A DNA stretch of 64,000 nucleotides from an uncultured Prevotella sp. (GTDB taxonomy: Bacteria > Bacteroidota > Bacteroidia > Bacteroidales > Bacteroidaceae), in the NCBI GenBank assembly GCA_905233985.1, contig CAJOFA010000017.1:61112-125111 (forward strand), given 5' to 3'. Numbering within the stretch: position 1 is the first letter of the stretch; each line of letters begins with the position of its first letter. The position numbers and the translations under genes were made by a program. Positions 52,829-62,223 of this stretch are shown in pieces. The notes beneath the pieces are model-generated. The model was not told the DNA's origin. It did not search any database and saw only the letters and a program-made list of their open reading frames with translations.

Positions 52829-53776
52829 TTACAGTTCTTCTGTCTGGTTTTTCTTCTTCATAGTGAAGTGTTGCTCGCCATCGCTAATCAGCCACCCATG
52901 ATTAGTGGTCTTGCGTAGCTGCAGGGAACCTTGTGGGCTGTCAGCACCGCTACTTTCCACGTAGAGGTAGGCATAGTCAATGCCGCCCTCAGTGCGGAAT
53001 GTCTCAGCAGCATGTTCGATGACGACAACCTGATAAGGTTCTGTAGGAGTATATAGGTTTTCAGGGCTGCTACCTGCAAAGTAGCTGCGGAGTCCGTTAA
53101 CCACGGGGAAACCGTTGTCATCATAACCCACGAGATTACTCTGTACGATGTTCTGCATAACGAGGTTAGAAACCTTCTGAATACCGTTTTTACCAACGGT
53201 AGCAGTATGTGTACGGAGGTAGTTGATCATCTCCCAGGCATCTGCACTATTATCTGCAAGGCGGTTGAGGCAGCAGATAAAGAGTGCAGTGACGAAGTGA
53301 GGTGACTCGAAATAGGCACGGTTGTTAACCTCCAGCGTCTTCAGCTCCTCAATGTTACGAGGCAGCGCGTTAAACGTATAGGTATAAGTCTTCTTACCTT
53401 CAAAACGCGTTGAAGTACCCTCCTGTGAGGTGACTGTTATGGTCTGCACAGGCTGTGAATAAGCTGACACTTTCTTGATGGCGATAGTGCCGTCTGTCTT
53501 AGCCAATGTGAACTTTGTACGGTCTGAAGGAGAGTTGCCAATGTAATAGTAGGCATTGGCATCGACATTGCCCGAGAAATTGCCATGAGTGAACGGCAGC
53601 GAGCCTTTAAAGTCGATGTAGTCGTAAGCGGGGTTGAAGAACGTCACGCCATCGGCGGCATACTGTTTGACCTGTTCCAGGTTCTCGGAGAACTGCACAC
53701 GGAAATAGGTCACGCTTTGTGCTGACGCTGTGAGCACTGCCACGAGCATAGTCAGCATGGTGATAGTCTTTTTCAT
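52829..53776 (-). CDS. Hypothetical secreted protein
   Basis: 315 aa; signal peptide MKKTITMLTMLVAVLTASAQ. Confidence 0.6.
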   Translation of the reverse strand: MKKTITMLTMLVAVLTASAQSVTYFRVQFSENLEQVKQYAADGVTFFNPAYDYIDFKGSLPFTHGNFSGNVDANAYYYIGNSPSDRTKFTLAKTDGTIAIKKVSAYSQPVQTITVTSQEGTSTRFEGKKTYTYTFNALPRNIEELKTLEVNNRAYFESPHFVTALFICCLNRLADNSADAWEMINYLRTHTATVGKNGIQKVSNLVMQNIVQSNLVGYDDNGFPVVNGLRSYFAGSSPENLYTPTEPYQVVVIEHAAETFRTEGGIDYAYLYVESSGADSPQGSLQLRKTTNHGWLISDGEQHFTMKKKNQTEEL

Positions 53777-53807
53777 TTTGTCTTAATATTTTTAGTTATT
53801 CTGTTTA

Positions 53808-55400
53808 TTATCTTTTGGTAAATTTCAGCGACTTGTTGCCCACCTTCACGATGTAAAGAGCTGCAGGCAAATGAGCCACAGAGATGGTGGTGGTTCCATT
53901 GGAAACAGGGGCTGAAGCAACTTTGACGCCCCGCAGGTCATAGACCACGGCAGACGTGGCATCACCACATCCAGAGAGTTTCAATTCGAAATGAACAGGT
54001 GTCATGAGATTCAGCATGTCGGGTTCACGGGGCGTAGTGATGGCCACATTACCATTCTTGACAAAGAAGGTAACGTAACTGACGCCTGTGCAGTTGATTC
54101 CGGCATGAAGCACGACTTCGAACTTACCATTGTCATCAACATTGGCCAACATCGCCACATTGCTCAACGGCTGCTCCTCGCCTGTATCGGTAACCATATA
54201 CAGTTCTCCATCAAGTGTACCGGGCTCTTCGGACTGGTCGTCAATAGGATAGAAACCACCAGAATTATAACTCAGTCCGCGGGCAAAGCGCACACTACGC
54301 ACCCCGACAGCATTCTGACCGTCACGTGTCAGAACTTCAAAATGTCCATTCTGGTCAACATTGGCCAATAGCTGTACACGGCTGACGGCGATGGAATCTC
54401 CCTGATCGGTAATCATACACCAAGGGCCTTCGCCTTCAGGATAGGCAGGTTGCTCGCCGTTGATGATTTTCTGGAATCCACCCGACGTCATCGTATTACC
54501 GTGGGCAAAGCGCACATAATTGACGCCGGCGACGTTGGCACCATCGGAAGTGATAACTTCAAAGGTTTTGTCGCCATCGACATTGGCAACCATCTGCACA
54601 CGACTCATGGCAATGGAGTCGTTGCGGTCGGTAATCATACACCAAGGATTAGCGGCGTTTGGATCAGCTGGCGTTGAGCCTCCGACAATCGGCTTAAAAC
54701 CTCCTGAAGTTTTCGTATTACCATGAGCAAAGCGCACGAAGGAGACATCGACACGATTATCACCGTCGGAGGTGACAATTTCAAAACGTCCCTGGCCATC
54801 AACATTAGCCAACAACTGCACGCGGCTCATGGCAATAGAGTCATTACGGTCGGTAATCATACACCAAGGATTGGCCCAGTTGGGGTCAGAGGATGACGAG
54901 CCGCCAGTGATAGGTTCGAAACCACCACTATTTTCCGAAGTGCCGCGACCGAAACGAACATTGGTCACACCAACACGGTTGGCTCCGTCGCTGGTAACAA
55001 TCTCGAACTGGTTAGTGCCGTCAACATTCGCCAACAACTGTACACGACTCATGGCAATGGAGTCTCCCTGGTCGGTAATCATACACCACGGCCCTGTTTC
55101 TGTGGAGACAGGCAACTCACCGTCATCAAGAGCCACATAGGAGGACTCATGCTGTTCAAAGGTAATACTGCTCACCCCTACAGCGCCCTGCCCTTCTCTG
55201 ACAACAACCTCAAAGGTTGACTGACCATCAACAGCAACGAGCATACTGACACGTGCCATCTCAATATACTGTCCTTGATCAGTTTTGAGACACCATTGCA
55301 AGTCCTGTCCCCTCGCCTCAAACGAGACAACAAAAAGCATGAATACAGCCCATGCGAAGGAAACAGCCCATACTTTTGGTTTGAAAGTTCCCATAAGCAA
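53808..55400 (-). CDS. Secreted protein with six tandem ~72-aa repeats and a type IX-like sorting tail
   Basis: WCMITDxxDSIAMSRVQLLANVDGxxxFEIVTSDGxNxVGVxxVRFxxG repeats; tail VVYDLRGVKVAS...LPAALYIVKVGNKSLKFTKR. Confidence 0.8.
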   Translation of the reverse strand: MLMGTFKPKVWAVSFAWAVFMLFVVSFEARGQDLQWCLKTDQGQYIEMARVSMLVAVDGQSTFEVVVREGQGAVGVSSITFEQHESSYVALDDGELPVSTETGPWCMITDQGDSIAMSRVQLLANVDGTNQFEIVTSDGANRVGVTNVRFGRGTSENSGGFEPITGGSSSSDPNWANPWCMITDRNDSIAMSRVQLLANVDGQGRFEIVTSDGDNRVDVSFVRFAHGNTKTSGGFKPIVGGSTPADPNAANPWCMITDRNDSIAMSRVQMVANVDGDKTFEVITSDGANVAGVNYVRFAHGNTMTSGGFQKIINGEQPAYPEGEGPWCMITDQGDSIAVSRVQLLANVDQNGHFEVLTRDGQNAVGVRSVRFARGLSYNSGGFYPIDDQSEEPGTLDGELYMVTDTGEEQPLSNVAMLANVDDNGKFEVVLHAGINCTGVSYVTFFVKNGNVAITTPREPDMLNLMTPVHFELKLSGCGDATSAVVYDLRGVKVASAPVSNGTTTISVAHLPAALYIVKVGNKSLKFTKR

Positions 55401-55604
55401 ATGGTTTAATTAATACAATAAGATGTTGCAAAGATAAGCAATATTTTTTAATTATCCTCCCTTTTTCAACAAAAATATTATAAAAATCTCCATAAAAAAA
55501 AGAAAAAGTAAGATTACGGCAAAAATTTATGGCTAATTATTGCTCATTTCAATGAAAAATGTGTAATTTTGCAGCGCTTTTATAAAAGTTAGTATTTTAT
55601 ATCA

Positions 55605-57299
55605 ATGATGGAAATATTTAATTGGTTGGCACCCTTGTTCACATCTACTGACTCGGTGGCGCATATTGCTTTGTTGTATGCCATCGTGATTGCCGTAGGT
55701 GTCTATTTGGGCAAAATCAAGATTTTCGGCATCTCATTAGGTGTCACCTTTGTGCTGTTCGCAGGTATTGTGGCAGGTCACATCGGCTTTACAGCTCCCA
55801 CACCCATCCTCACCTTTATTCAGGATTTCGGCCTCATTCTGTTTGTCTTTATGATAGGTATGCAGGTGGGTCCGGGCTTCTTCGAGAGCTTCGGCAAGGC
55901 AGGCATCAAGCTCAACGGTCTTGCCGCGACAGGCATTCTGCTAAACATCCTTGTCATGTTTGCCTGTTACTTCATCTTCTTCGACTCAGCAGACAAGAAC
56001 GCTTTACCCATGATGGTAGGTACACTCTATGGTGCTGTAACGAATACGCCAGGTCTCGGTGCTGCCAACGAAGCGCTGACCTCAGTATTCGGACAGGATG
56101 CGCCCCAGATTGCCTCGGCTTACGCCTGTGCCTATCCGCTCGGTGTGCTGGGCATCATCGGTGCCACTATATTAATAAGGTATATCTGCAAGGTTCGTTT
56201 GGAAGAGGAAGAGAACCGGTTGAAAGCAATGGAAGAGGCAGACATCAACAAGAAGCCTTACAAGATGCACTTGGAGGTGACGAACAAATACTTGGAGGGC
56301 AAGACGCTGCTTCAGGTACATAACTTCCTCAACCGCGACTTCGTGGTGTCACGCCTTGTTCACGACGGCGAGCTGTCCATACCTAACCGCGATACGGTGT
56401 TCCACATGGGCGACCAGATGCTCATTGTCTGTGCCGAGGCAGACCAGGAGGCTATCATGGCCTTCATCGGTCCCAAGTTAGACATTGACTTCGAGCAGCA
56501 GGACCAGCCTCTGGTATCTAAGCGAATCCTCATCACCAATCCGAAGATGAACGGAAAGACATTAGGCGCCATGCACTTCTCAAGCATGCACGGCGTCAAT
56601 GTCACCCGTATCACCCGTCACGGCATGGACCTCTTTGCCTCGGCCAGCCTGCCCATGCAGGTGGGTGACCGCATCATGGTCGTTGGTCCCGAAGATGCTG
56701 TTGACCGTGTAGCCAATAAGATGGGTAACAGTATTAAACGACTGAATGCCCCCAACATTGCCACCATCTTCGTCGGCATCATGCTGGGCATCATCTTCGG
56801 TTCCATTCCCGTTTCCATTCCAGGCATGCCCGTAGCGCTCAAGCTCGGTATTGCAGGCGGACCGCTCATCATTGCCATTCTCATCGGACGCTATGGCTAC
56901 AAGATCAAGCTGGTCACCTACACCACGACATCAGCAAACATGATGCTTCGCGAGATAGGACTGGTGCTCTTCCTGGCCAGCGTAGGCATCAGGGCCGGAG
57001 CAGGATTCTGGGACACGGTGATACAGGGCGGCGGACTCTACTATGTGCTCACCGGCTTCCTCATCACCATCATTCCGATCCTGATCATGGGCCCCATCGC
57101 ACGGATGAAGTTCAAGTTCGACTATTTCACCATCATGGGTATGATAGCCGGTACCTACACCGACCCGCCTGCCTTGGCTTACGCCAACAGCGTGTGCTCA
57201 AAGGACGCGCCTGCCGTGGGCTACTCCACCGTCTATCCGCTATCCATGTTCCTACGCATCTTGACGGCACAGATACTGGTACTCTTCTTCTGCGGATAA
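55605..57299 (+). CDS. Putative transporter, YidE/AspT family with RCK_C (TrkA-C) domains
   Basis: 564 aa; duplicated hydrophobic domain, [28 protein letters not shown], central RCK_C segments. Confidence 0.85.
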   Translation: MMEIFNWLAPLFTSTDSVAHIALLYAIVIAVGVYLGKIKIFGISLGVTFVLFAGIVAGHIGFTAPTPILTFIQDFGLILFVFMIGMQVGPGFFESFGKAGIKLNGLAATGILLNILVMFACYFIFFDSADKNALPMMVGTLYGAVTNTPGLGAANEALTSVFGQDAPQIASAYACAYPLGVLGIIGATILIRYICKVRLEEEENRLKAMEEADINKKPYKMHLEVTNKYLEGKTLLQVHNFLNRDFVVSRLVHDGELSIPNRDTVFHMGDQMLIVCAEADQEAIMAFIGPKLDIDFEQQDQPLVSKRILITNPKMNGKTLGAMHFSSMHGVNVTRITRHGMDLFASASLPMQVGDRIMVVGPEDAVDRVANKMGNSIKRLNAPNIATIFVGIMLGIIFGSIPVSIPGMPVALKLGIAGGPLIIAILIGRYGYKIKLVTYTTTSANMMLREIGLVLFLASVGIRAGAGFWDTVIQGGGLYYVLTGFLITIIPILIMGPIARMKFKFDYFTIMGMIAGTYTDPPALAYANSVCSKDAPAVGYSTVYPLSMFLRILTAQILVLFFCG

Positions 57300-57338
57300 T
57301 TCGAAATTAATATCAACTTATAATAATACACAACGACA

Positions 57339-58367
57339 ATGACTAAATTCGCACTACTGCTAAGCGGCATGCTCACCCTCGGGGTTTCTTCGATGCAGGC
57401 TCAGATGGACCAAAGCATCAAGATCAACGAGGTGCTGACGCATAATACCCAAAGCCTGCAAGACGAATACGGCGAACATGAGGCATGGGTGGAGCTGGCC
57501 AACATCTCCTACTCCACTTACAACATTCGTGGCATGTACCTCACCACCGATCGCGCCGTACTTCAGCCCATGAGTGCCCCCGAGCGAATGAAACGGATGA
57601 GCATCATCCCCAGTGGCGATGAACGGACGAACCTGTCCGGCCGTCAGCACCTGCTGCTCTTCTGTAACAGTAACCCGACGAAAGGCTCTCTTCATCTCAC
57701 CGTCAAGATTGACCCTGCGAAACCGACATGGATTGCCCTTTACAACGGTAATGCAACGGAACTGATAGACTCCGTGACCATTCCCGTGCTGGCAGAGAAC
57801 CAGTCGTATGCCCGTCGCAATGACGGTGCTGCGGAATGGCAGGTGAAAGCCCCTGACGCCGTCACGCCAGGCATTGAGAACTTCATCAAGGCCAACGAGT
57901 CAAAGACCGACCTGTTCAAGCGTGAAGACCCGCACGGTTTTGCCATGACCCTCATGGCTATGGGCATCGTGTTCTTCTGCCTTGCCCTGCTGTGGCTGTT
58001 CTTCACCGTCTTCGGAGCCATCATGAAACATCAGGAAACCGCCAAGAAGGTGGCTCACCAGCAACCCATCAAGCCCATCACCAAGACTGTTGAGAAGACG
58101 ATGGAAGTGGGACACAAGACCGGTGTCATCCTTCAGGAAGGACTCAAGACGAAGGGTATCGACAAGGAAATATACATCGCCGTCATCGGCATGGCCCTCA
58201 AACAATACGAGGACAATGTACACGACGTGGAGAGCGGCATCATCACCATCAAGCCGAAGGACACGGAATGGGATGACGAGTATTCACAGATGACACAGTT
58301 CCACGACCCCGTCTTCCCCACAACCCACACAGCACCGAAGATTCCCACAGGGCCGGAGCTGAGATAA
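57339..58367 (+). CDS. Lamin-tail domain fused to OadG (decarboxylase gamma subunit)
   Basis: 342 aa; signal peptide, LTD-like IKINEVLTHNTQSLQDEYGEHEAWVELANIS, then OadG TM FAMTLMAMGIVFFCLALLWLFFTVFGAIMK. Confidence 0.75.
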   Translation: MTKFALLLSGMLTLGVSSMQAQMDQSIKINEVLTHNTQSLQDEYGEHEAWVELANISYSTYNIRGMYLTTDRAVLQPMSAPERMKRMSIIPSGDERTNLSGRQHLLLFCNSNPTKGSLHLTVKIDPAKPTWIALYNGNATELIDSVTIPVLAENQSYARRNDGAAEWQVKAPDAVTPGIENFIKANESKTDLFKREDPHGFAMTLMAMGIVFFCLALLWLFFTVFGAIMKHQETAKKVAHQQPIKPITKTVEKTMEVGHKTGVILQEGLKTKGIDKEIYIAVIGMALKQYEDNVHDVESGIITIKPKDTEWDDEYSQMTQFHDPVFPTTHTAPKIPTGPELR

Positions 58368-58414
58368 AGGTAAAAAGTAAAAAGGTAAAAAAATAATAAA
58401 GTAAAAAGGTAAAT
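58366..58414. repeat. A-rich degenerate near-heptamer array (NGTAAAA)
   Basis: aaaggtaaaaagtaaaaaggtaaaaaaataataaagtaaaaaggtaaa ending 3 bp before the next ATG. Confidence 0.6.
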
Positions 58415-58417
58415 CAC

Positions 58418-58876
58418 ATGAGCAAATATCAATATAAAGTACAAGGCGTCGATTACGAAGTCGAGATTGAAGAAGTAGAAGGCAACATTGCCAAAGTGAA
58501 TGTCAACGGCATACCTTTCGAGGTTGAACTGCAGCAGCCCATCAATGCTGCCAAGCACCCCACCCTGACCAAACCCAAGGTAGAGCCCGTCGCACCGGCA
58601 GCAGCTCCCGCAGCAGCACCGAAACCAGCCGCCAGCGCCCAACCCCAGGGTGCAGCCGCTTCAGGCACACCCGTCAAGGCTCCTCTGCCTGGAACCGTTA
58701 CAGATATTCTCGTTGCCGTTGGACAGAAAGTCAACATCGGCGACACCGTACTCGTGCTCGAAGCCATGAAGATGCAGAACAACATCGAGGCAGAATATGC
58801 AGGAACCATTACGTCCATCACGGTCAACAAAGGCGACACGGTGATGGAAGGTAGCGTACTTTTAACCATTGGATAA
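58418..58876 (+). CDS. Biotin carboxyl carrier protein (decarboxylase biotin subunit)
   Basis: 152 aa; Ala/Pro linker then VLEAMKMQNNIEAEYAGTI biotinylation motif. Confidence 0.93.
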   Translation: MSKYQYKVQGVDYEVEIEEVEGNIAKVNVNGIPFEVELQQPINAAKHPTLTKPKVEPVAPAAAPAAAPKPAASAQPQGAAASGTPVKAPLPGTVTDILVAVGQKVNIGDTVLVLEAMKMQNNIEAEYAGTITSITVNKGDTVMEGSVLLTIG

Positions 58877-58885
58877 AGAAGCAAC

Positions 58886-60043
58886 ATGGGATTCATCAAC
58901 TTCATAACAGAAAACTTCAATGAGTTCTTGACCTACACAGGCTTTGCCAATGCCTCTGTGGGCAACCTCATTATGATTGTCGTCGGAGTGGTGCTGATCT
59001 ATCTGGCCATCAAGAAAGACTTTGAGCCACTCCTCCTCGTACCCATCGGACTGGGCATCATCCTCGGCAACATCCCCTTCCGCGGCGATGCAGGTCTCGA
59101 GATAGGTCTCTACGAGGACAACTCCGTGCTAAACTTCTTCTATCAGGGCGTCCGTCTCGGATGGTATCCGCCACTTGTCTTCCTGGGCATCGGCGCCATG
59201 ACCGACTTCTCGGCACTCATCGCCAACCCGAAGCTGGTGCTCATCGGCGCAGCAGCACAGTTCGGAATCTTTGGTGCCTACATGACCGCTCTGGCACTCG
59301 GCTTCGAGCCCAACCAGGCAGCAGGTATCGCCATCATCGGCGGTGCCGACGGCCCCACAGCAATTTTCCTGTCGTCGAAGCTCTCGCCCAACCTCATGGG
59401 AGCCATCGCCGTGTGTGCCTACAGCTACATGGCCCTCGTGCCACTCATCCAGCCACCCCTCATGCGTCTGCTCACCACCAAGAAAGAGCGCGTCATCAAG
59501 ATGAAGCCCGCCCGTCAGGTCAGCCAGACCGAGCGCATCCTCTTCCCCATCATCGGACTGCTCCTCACCACGTTCATCGTACCCTCGGGACTGCCCCTGC
59601 TCGGTATGCTCTTCTTCGGCAACCTGCTCAAGGAAAGCGGCAAGACCACCCGACTGGCCAAGACTGCCGGCTCAGCCCTCAACGACATCGTCGTCATGCT
59701 CCTGGGCCTTACCGTCGGCTGCTCCACACAGGCATCGGAGTTCCTGACGCTGAACACCATCTTCATCTTCATCATCGGAGCCTGTGCCTTCATCGTAGCC
59801 ACCATGAGCGGCGTCTGCTTCGTCAAGCTGATGAACCTCTTCCTGCCGAAGGACAAGAAGCTCAATCCGCTGATTGGTAATGCCGGTGTGAGTGCCGTTC
59901 CTATGGCAGCACGCATCTCCAACAACCTCGGTTTGGAGTACGACCGCCACAACTTCCTGCTCATGCACGCCATGGGCCCCAACGTTGCCGGCGTCATCGG
60001 CTCTGCCGTGGCAGCAGGTGCCCTGCTCGGATTCCTTACGTAA
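58886..60043 (+). CDS. Na+-translocating decarboxylase beta subunit (OadB/MmdB)
   Basis: 385 aa; GADGPTAIFLSSKL, GNAGVSAVPMAARISNN. Confidence 0.94.
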   Translation: MGFINFITENFNEFLTYTGFANASVGNLIMIVVGVVLIYLAIKKDFEPLLLVPIGLGIILGNIPFRGDAGLEIGLYEDNSVLNFFYQGVRLGWYPPLVFLGIGAMTDFSALIANPKLVLIGAAAQFGIFGAYMTALALGFEPNQAAGIAIIGGADGPTAIFLSSKLSPNLMGAIAVCAYSYMALVPLIQPPLMRLLTTKKERVIKMKPARQVSQTERILFPIIGLLLTTFIVPSGLPLLGMLFFGNLLKESGKTTRLAKTAGSALNDIVVMLLGLTVGCSTQASEFLTLNTIFIFIIGACAFIVATMSGVCFVKLMNLFLPKDKKLNPLIGNAGVSAVPMAARISNNLGLEYDRHNFLLMHAMGPNVAGVIGSAVAAGALLGFLT

Positions 60044-60049
60044 CACCTC

Positions 60050-60646
60050 ATGAACGAAAGGCCACACATAGCCATCATAGACCCCAATACCCTCTCGGCA
60101 TTGGGGCTTCGGCAGGTGTTGCAGAACGTCATGCCTATCATGACCGTCGATGCCTACGGCTCCTTCAGCGAGCTGGTGGCCAACCATCCCGAACGCTATT
60201 TCCACTATTTCGTGTCGTTAGACATCATGCTGCAGCAACGAGACTTCTTCACGGCCCACAACCGTAAGACCATCGTGCTCTCTCCCACCCCCACGCCGGT
60301 GGCAGGCTACCACTCACTCTGCATCAACCAGCCCGAGCCCCTGCTCATCCGTGAGCTGCTCATGCTCGTGCAACATGCCCACAGCCATGGGCGCAACCTG
60401 CCCCCCATCCCCGCCATCCTTCAACAGAAAGTGCTCACCGACCGTGAGACGGAAGTGATGGCGCTCATCGTGCAGGGCTATATCAACAAGGAGATAGCCG
60501 ACCGGCTCCACATCGGACTTTCCACCGTCGTCACCCATCGCAAGAACATCATGGACAAGCTCGGCTTCCGTAGCGTCTCAGCCCTCACCATCTATGCCGT
60601 CATGCACGGCTATGTTGACATCAACACCATCAGCACACCGGAATAA
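60050..60646 (+). CDS. LuxR-type HTH regulator with degenerate receiver-like N-terminus
   Basis: 198 aa; LTDRETEVMALIVQGYINKEIADRLHIGLSTVVTHRKNIMDKLGFRS; 7 bp after oadB-like gene. Confidence 0.8.
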   Translation: MNERPHIAIIDPNTLSALGLRQVLQNVMPIMTVDAYGSFSELVANHPERYFHYFVSLDIMLQQRDFFTAHNRKTIVLSPTPTPVAGYHSLCINQPEPLLIRELLMLVQHAHSHGRNLPPIPAILQQKVLTDRETEVMALIVQGYINKEIADRLHIGLSTVVTHRKNIMDKLGFRSVSALTIYAVMHGYVDINTISTPE

Positions 60647-60685
60647 AACATAAATTATTATTAACCAATAAACAAAAAACAACTT

Positions 60686-62218
60686 ATGAAAAGGCTTTTA
60701 TTACCACTTCTGCTATTTGTAACAGCATCTGTACAGGCTGCAGAAAACCCCGTGTTAACCATCGAAGGCGGTCAAATTCAGGGCGTATTAGCCGATGATC
60801 ATCCTGATGTCTTTGTCTATCGTGGCATCCCCTATGCTGCGCCTCCCATCAAGGAGAACCGCTGGAAGGCACCCCAGCCCGTCGTGCCCTGGAAGGGTGT
60901 GAAGATCTGTGACACCTTCGGCCACCCCAGCTATCAGGCCATTCAGTATCCTGGCGGCTACTATACCGAGTGGGGTTATGGTGACGAGGCCCCCTTCAGC
61001 GAGGACTGCCTCTATCTGAACGTATGGACCAAGGCACCTGGCCAGGTCGGCAAGAAGCTCCCCGTAGCCCTGTGGATTCATGGCGGCGGCTATCGTGAGG
61101 GATGGGGCTCAGAGCCCGAGTTTGACGGACAGGAATGGGGTGCCAAGGACGTGGTACTCGTTTCTATTAACTACCGTCTCGGTGTGTTTGGCTTCCTCGT
61201 TCATCCCGCTCTGTCGGCAGAAAATCCGAATCATGTATCAGGCAACTATGGCATACTCGACCAGATTGAAGCCCTGAAGTGGATTCAGAAGAACATTGAG
61301 CAGTTTGGTGGCGACCCCAACAACGTGACCATCTTCGGACAGAGTGCCGGTGGCGGTAGCGTGCGCACCCTCTGCGAGAGTCCGCTGGCCCGTGGCCTGT
61401 TCCACAAGGCAGTCATCATGAGCGCCCAGGGCCTCACCATCCCCGATGCCAACGGCAACATGATGGGAGGTCGCTATAGCGGTGGCTCCTTTGCTGATGC
61501 CGAAGCCAATGCCAAGAAAGTCTTTGACTGGGCAGGACTCACCGACCTCGAGAAGATGCGTGCAGCATCTACCGAGACCATCTTCGCCCTCAACACCATC
61601 TACCACCAAATCAACAACGACGGACAGCCTGCTAACGGGTTCGCAGCCATGTTCAGAGGTCTGCCCTTCATGCCGATGATTGACGGCTATGTCAGCAAGC
61701 TGAGCTTCGACGATGCCACCCGTGGCGGCACGCTGGCCGACGTTCCCTATATGATAGGCTTCACCCTCAACGACATGGGCAATATGGCACCCAACATTGC
61801 CGAGTTCTGCAAGGTTCGTGAACAGAAAGGCGGCAAGGCCTGGGCTTACGAGTTCGCCCGTCCGCTGCCCGATGACGGTTCACATCCTGAGGTGACTGTA
61901 CGACTGAAGGGAGCCTTCCACAGCAGCGACCTCTGGTTTGTGTTCAAGTCATTGAAGCATTGCTGGCGTCCCTGGACACAGGGTGACTGGGATCTCTCAG
62001 AGAAGATGCTCACCGCCTGGACCAACTTCGTGAAGTACAGCGACCCCAACGGTCCTCAGGGTGGTGTCTGGAAGCCCTGCACGGCCAAGAACACCAAGTT
62101 CATGGTCTTCAAGCTGAACGACCAGGATGTAGAAGCCTCGTTCTTCGGTGAGCCCGAGATAGCCCCCCAGCCTCAGGGATTCCCATTCGGCGGCCCCGGC
62201 GCTTCCAACAGAAGATAA
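60686..62218 (+). CDS. Carboxylesterase type B, secreted
   Basis: 510 aa; YRGIPYAAPP, SEDCLYLNVW, GQSAGGGSV. Confidence 0.88.
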   Translation: MKRLLLPLLLFVTASVQAAENPVLTIEGGQIQGVLADDHPDVFVYRGIPYAAPPIKENRWKAPQPVVPWKGVKICDTFGHPSYQAIQYPGGYYTEWGYGDEAPFSEDCLYLNVWTKAPGQVGKKLPVALWIHGGGYREGWGSEPEFDGQEWGAKDVVLVSINYRLGVFGFLVHPALSAENPNHVSGNYGILDQIEALKWIQKNIEQFGGDPNNVTIFGQSAGGGSVRTLCESPLARGLFHKAVIMSAQGLTIPDANGNMMGGRYSGGSFADAEANAKKVFDWAGLTDLEKMRAASTETIFALNTIYHQINNDGQPANGFAAMFRGLPFMPMIDGYVSKLSFDDATRGGTLADVPYMIGFTLNDMGNMAPNIAEFCKVREQKGGKAWAYEFARPLPDDGSHPEVTVRLKGAFHSSDLWFVFKSLKHCWRPWTQGDWDLSEKMLTAWTNFVKYSDPNGPQGGVWKPCTAKNTKFMVFKLNDQDVEASFFGEPEIAPQPQGFPFGGPGASNRR

Positions 62219-62223
62219 TCAGT

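Noticed and set aside
54030-55301. Tandem DNA repeats as a CRISPR or satellite
   Set aside because: Repeats are about 210-220 bp and in frame within one ORF; they are protein-domain duplications.
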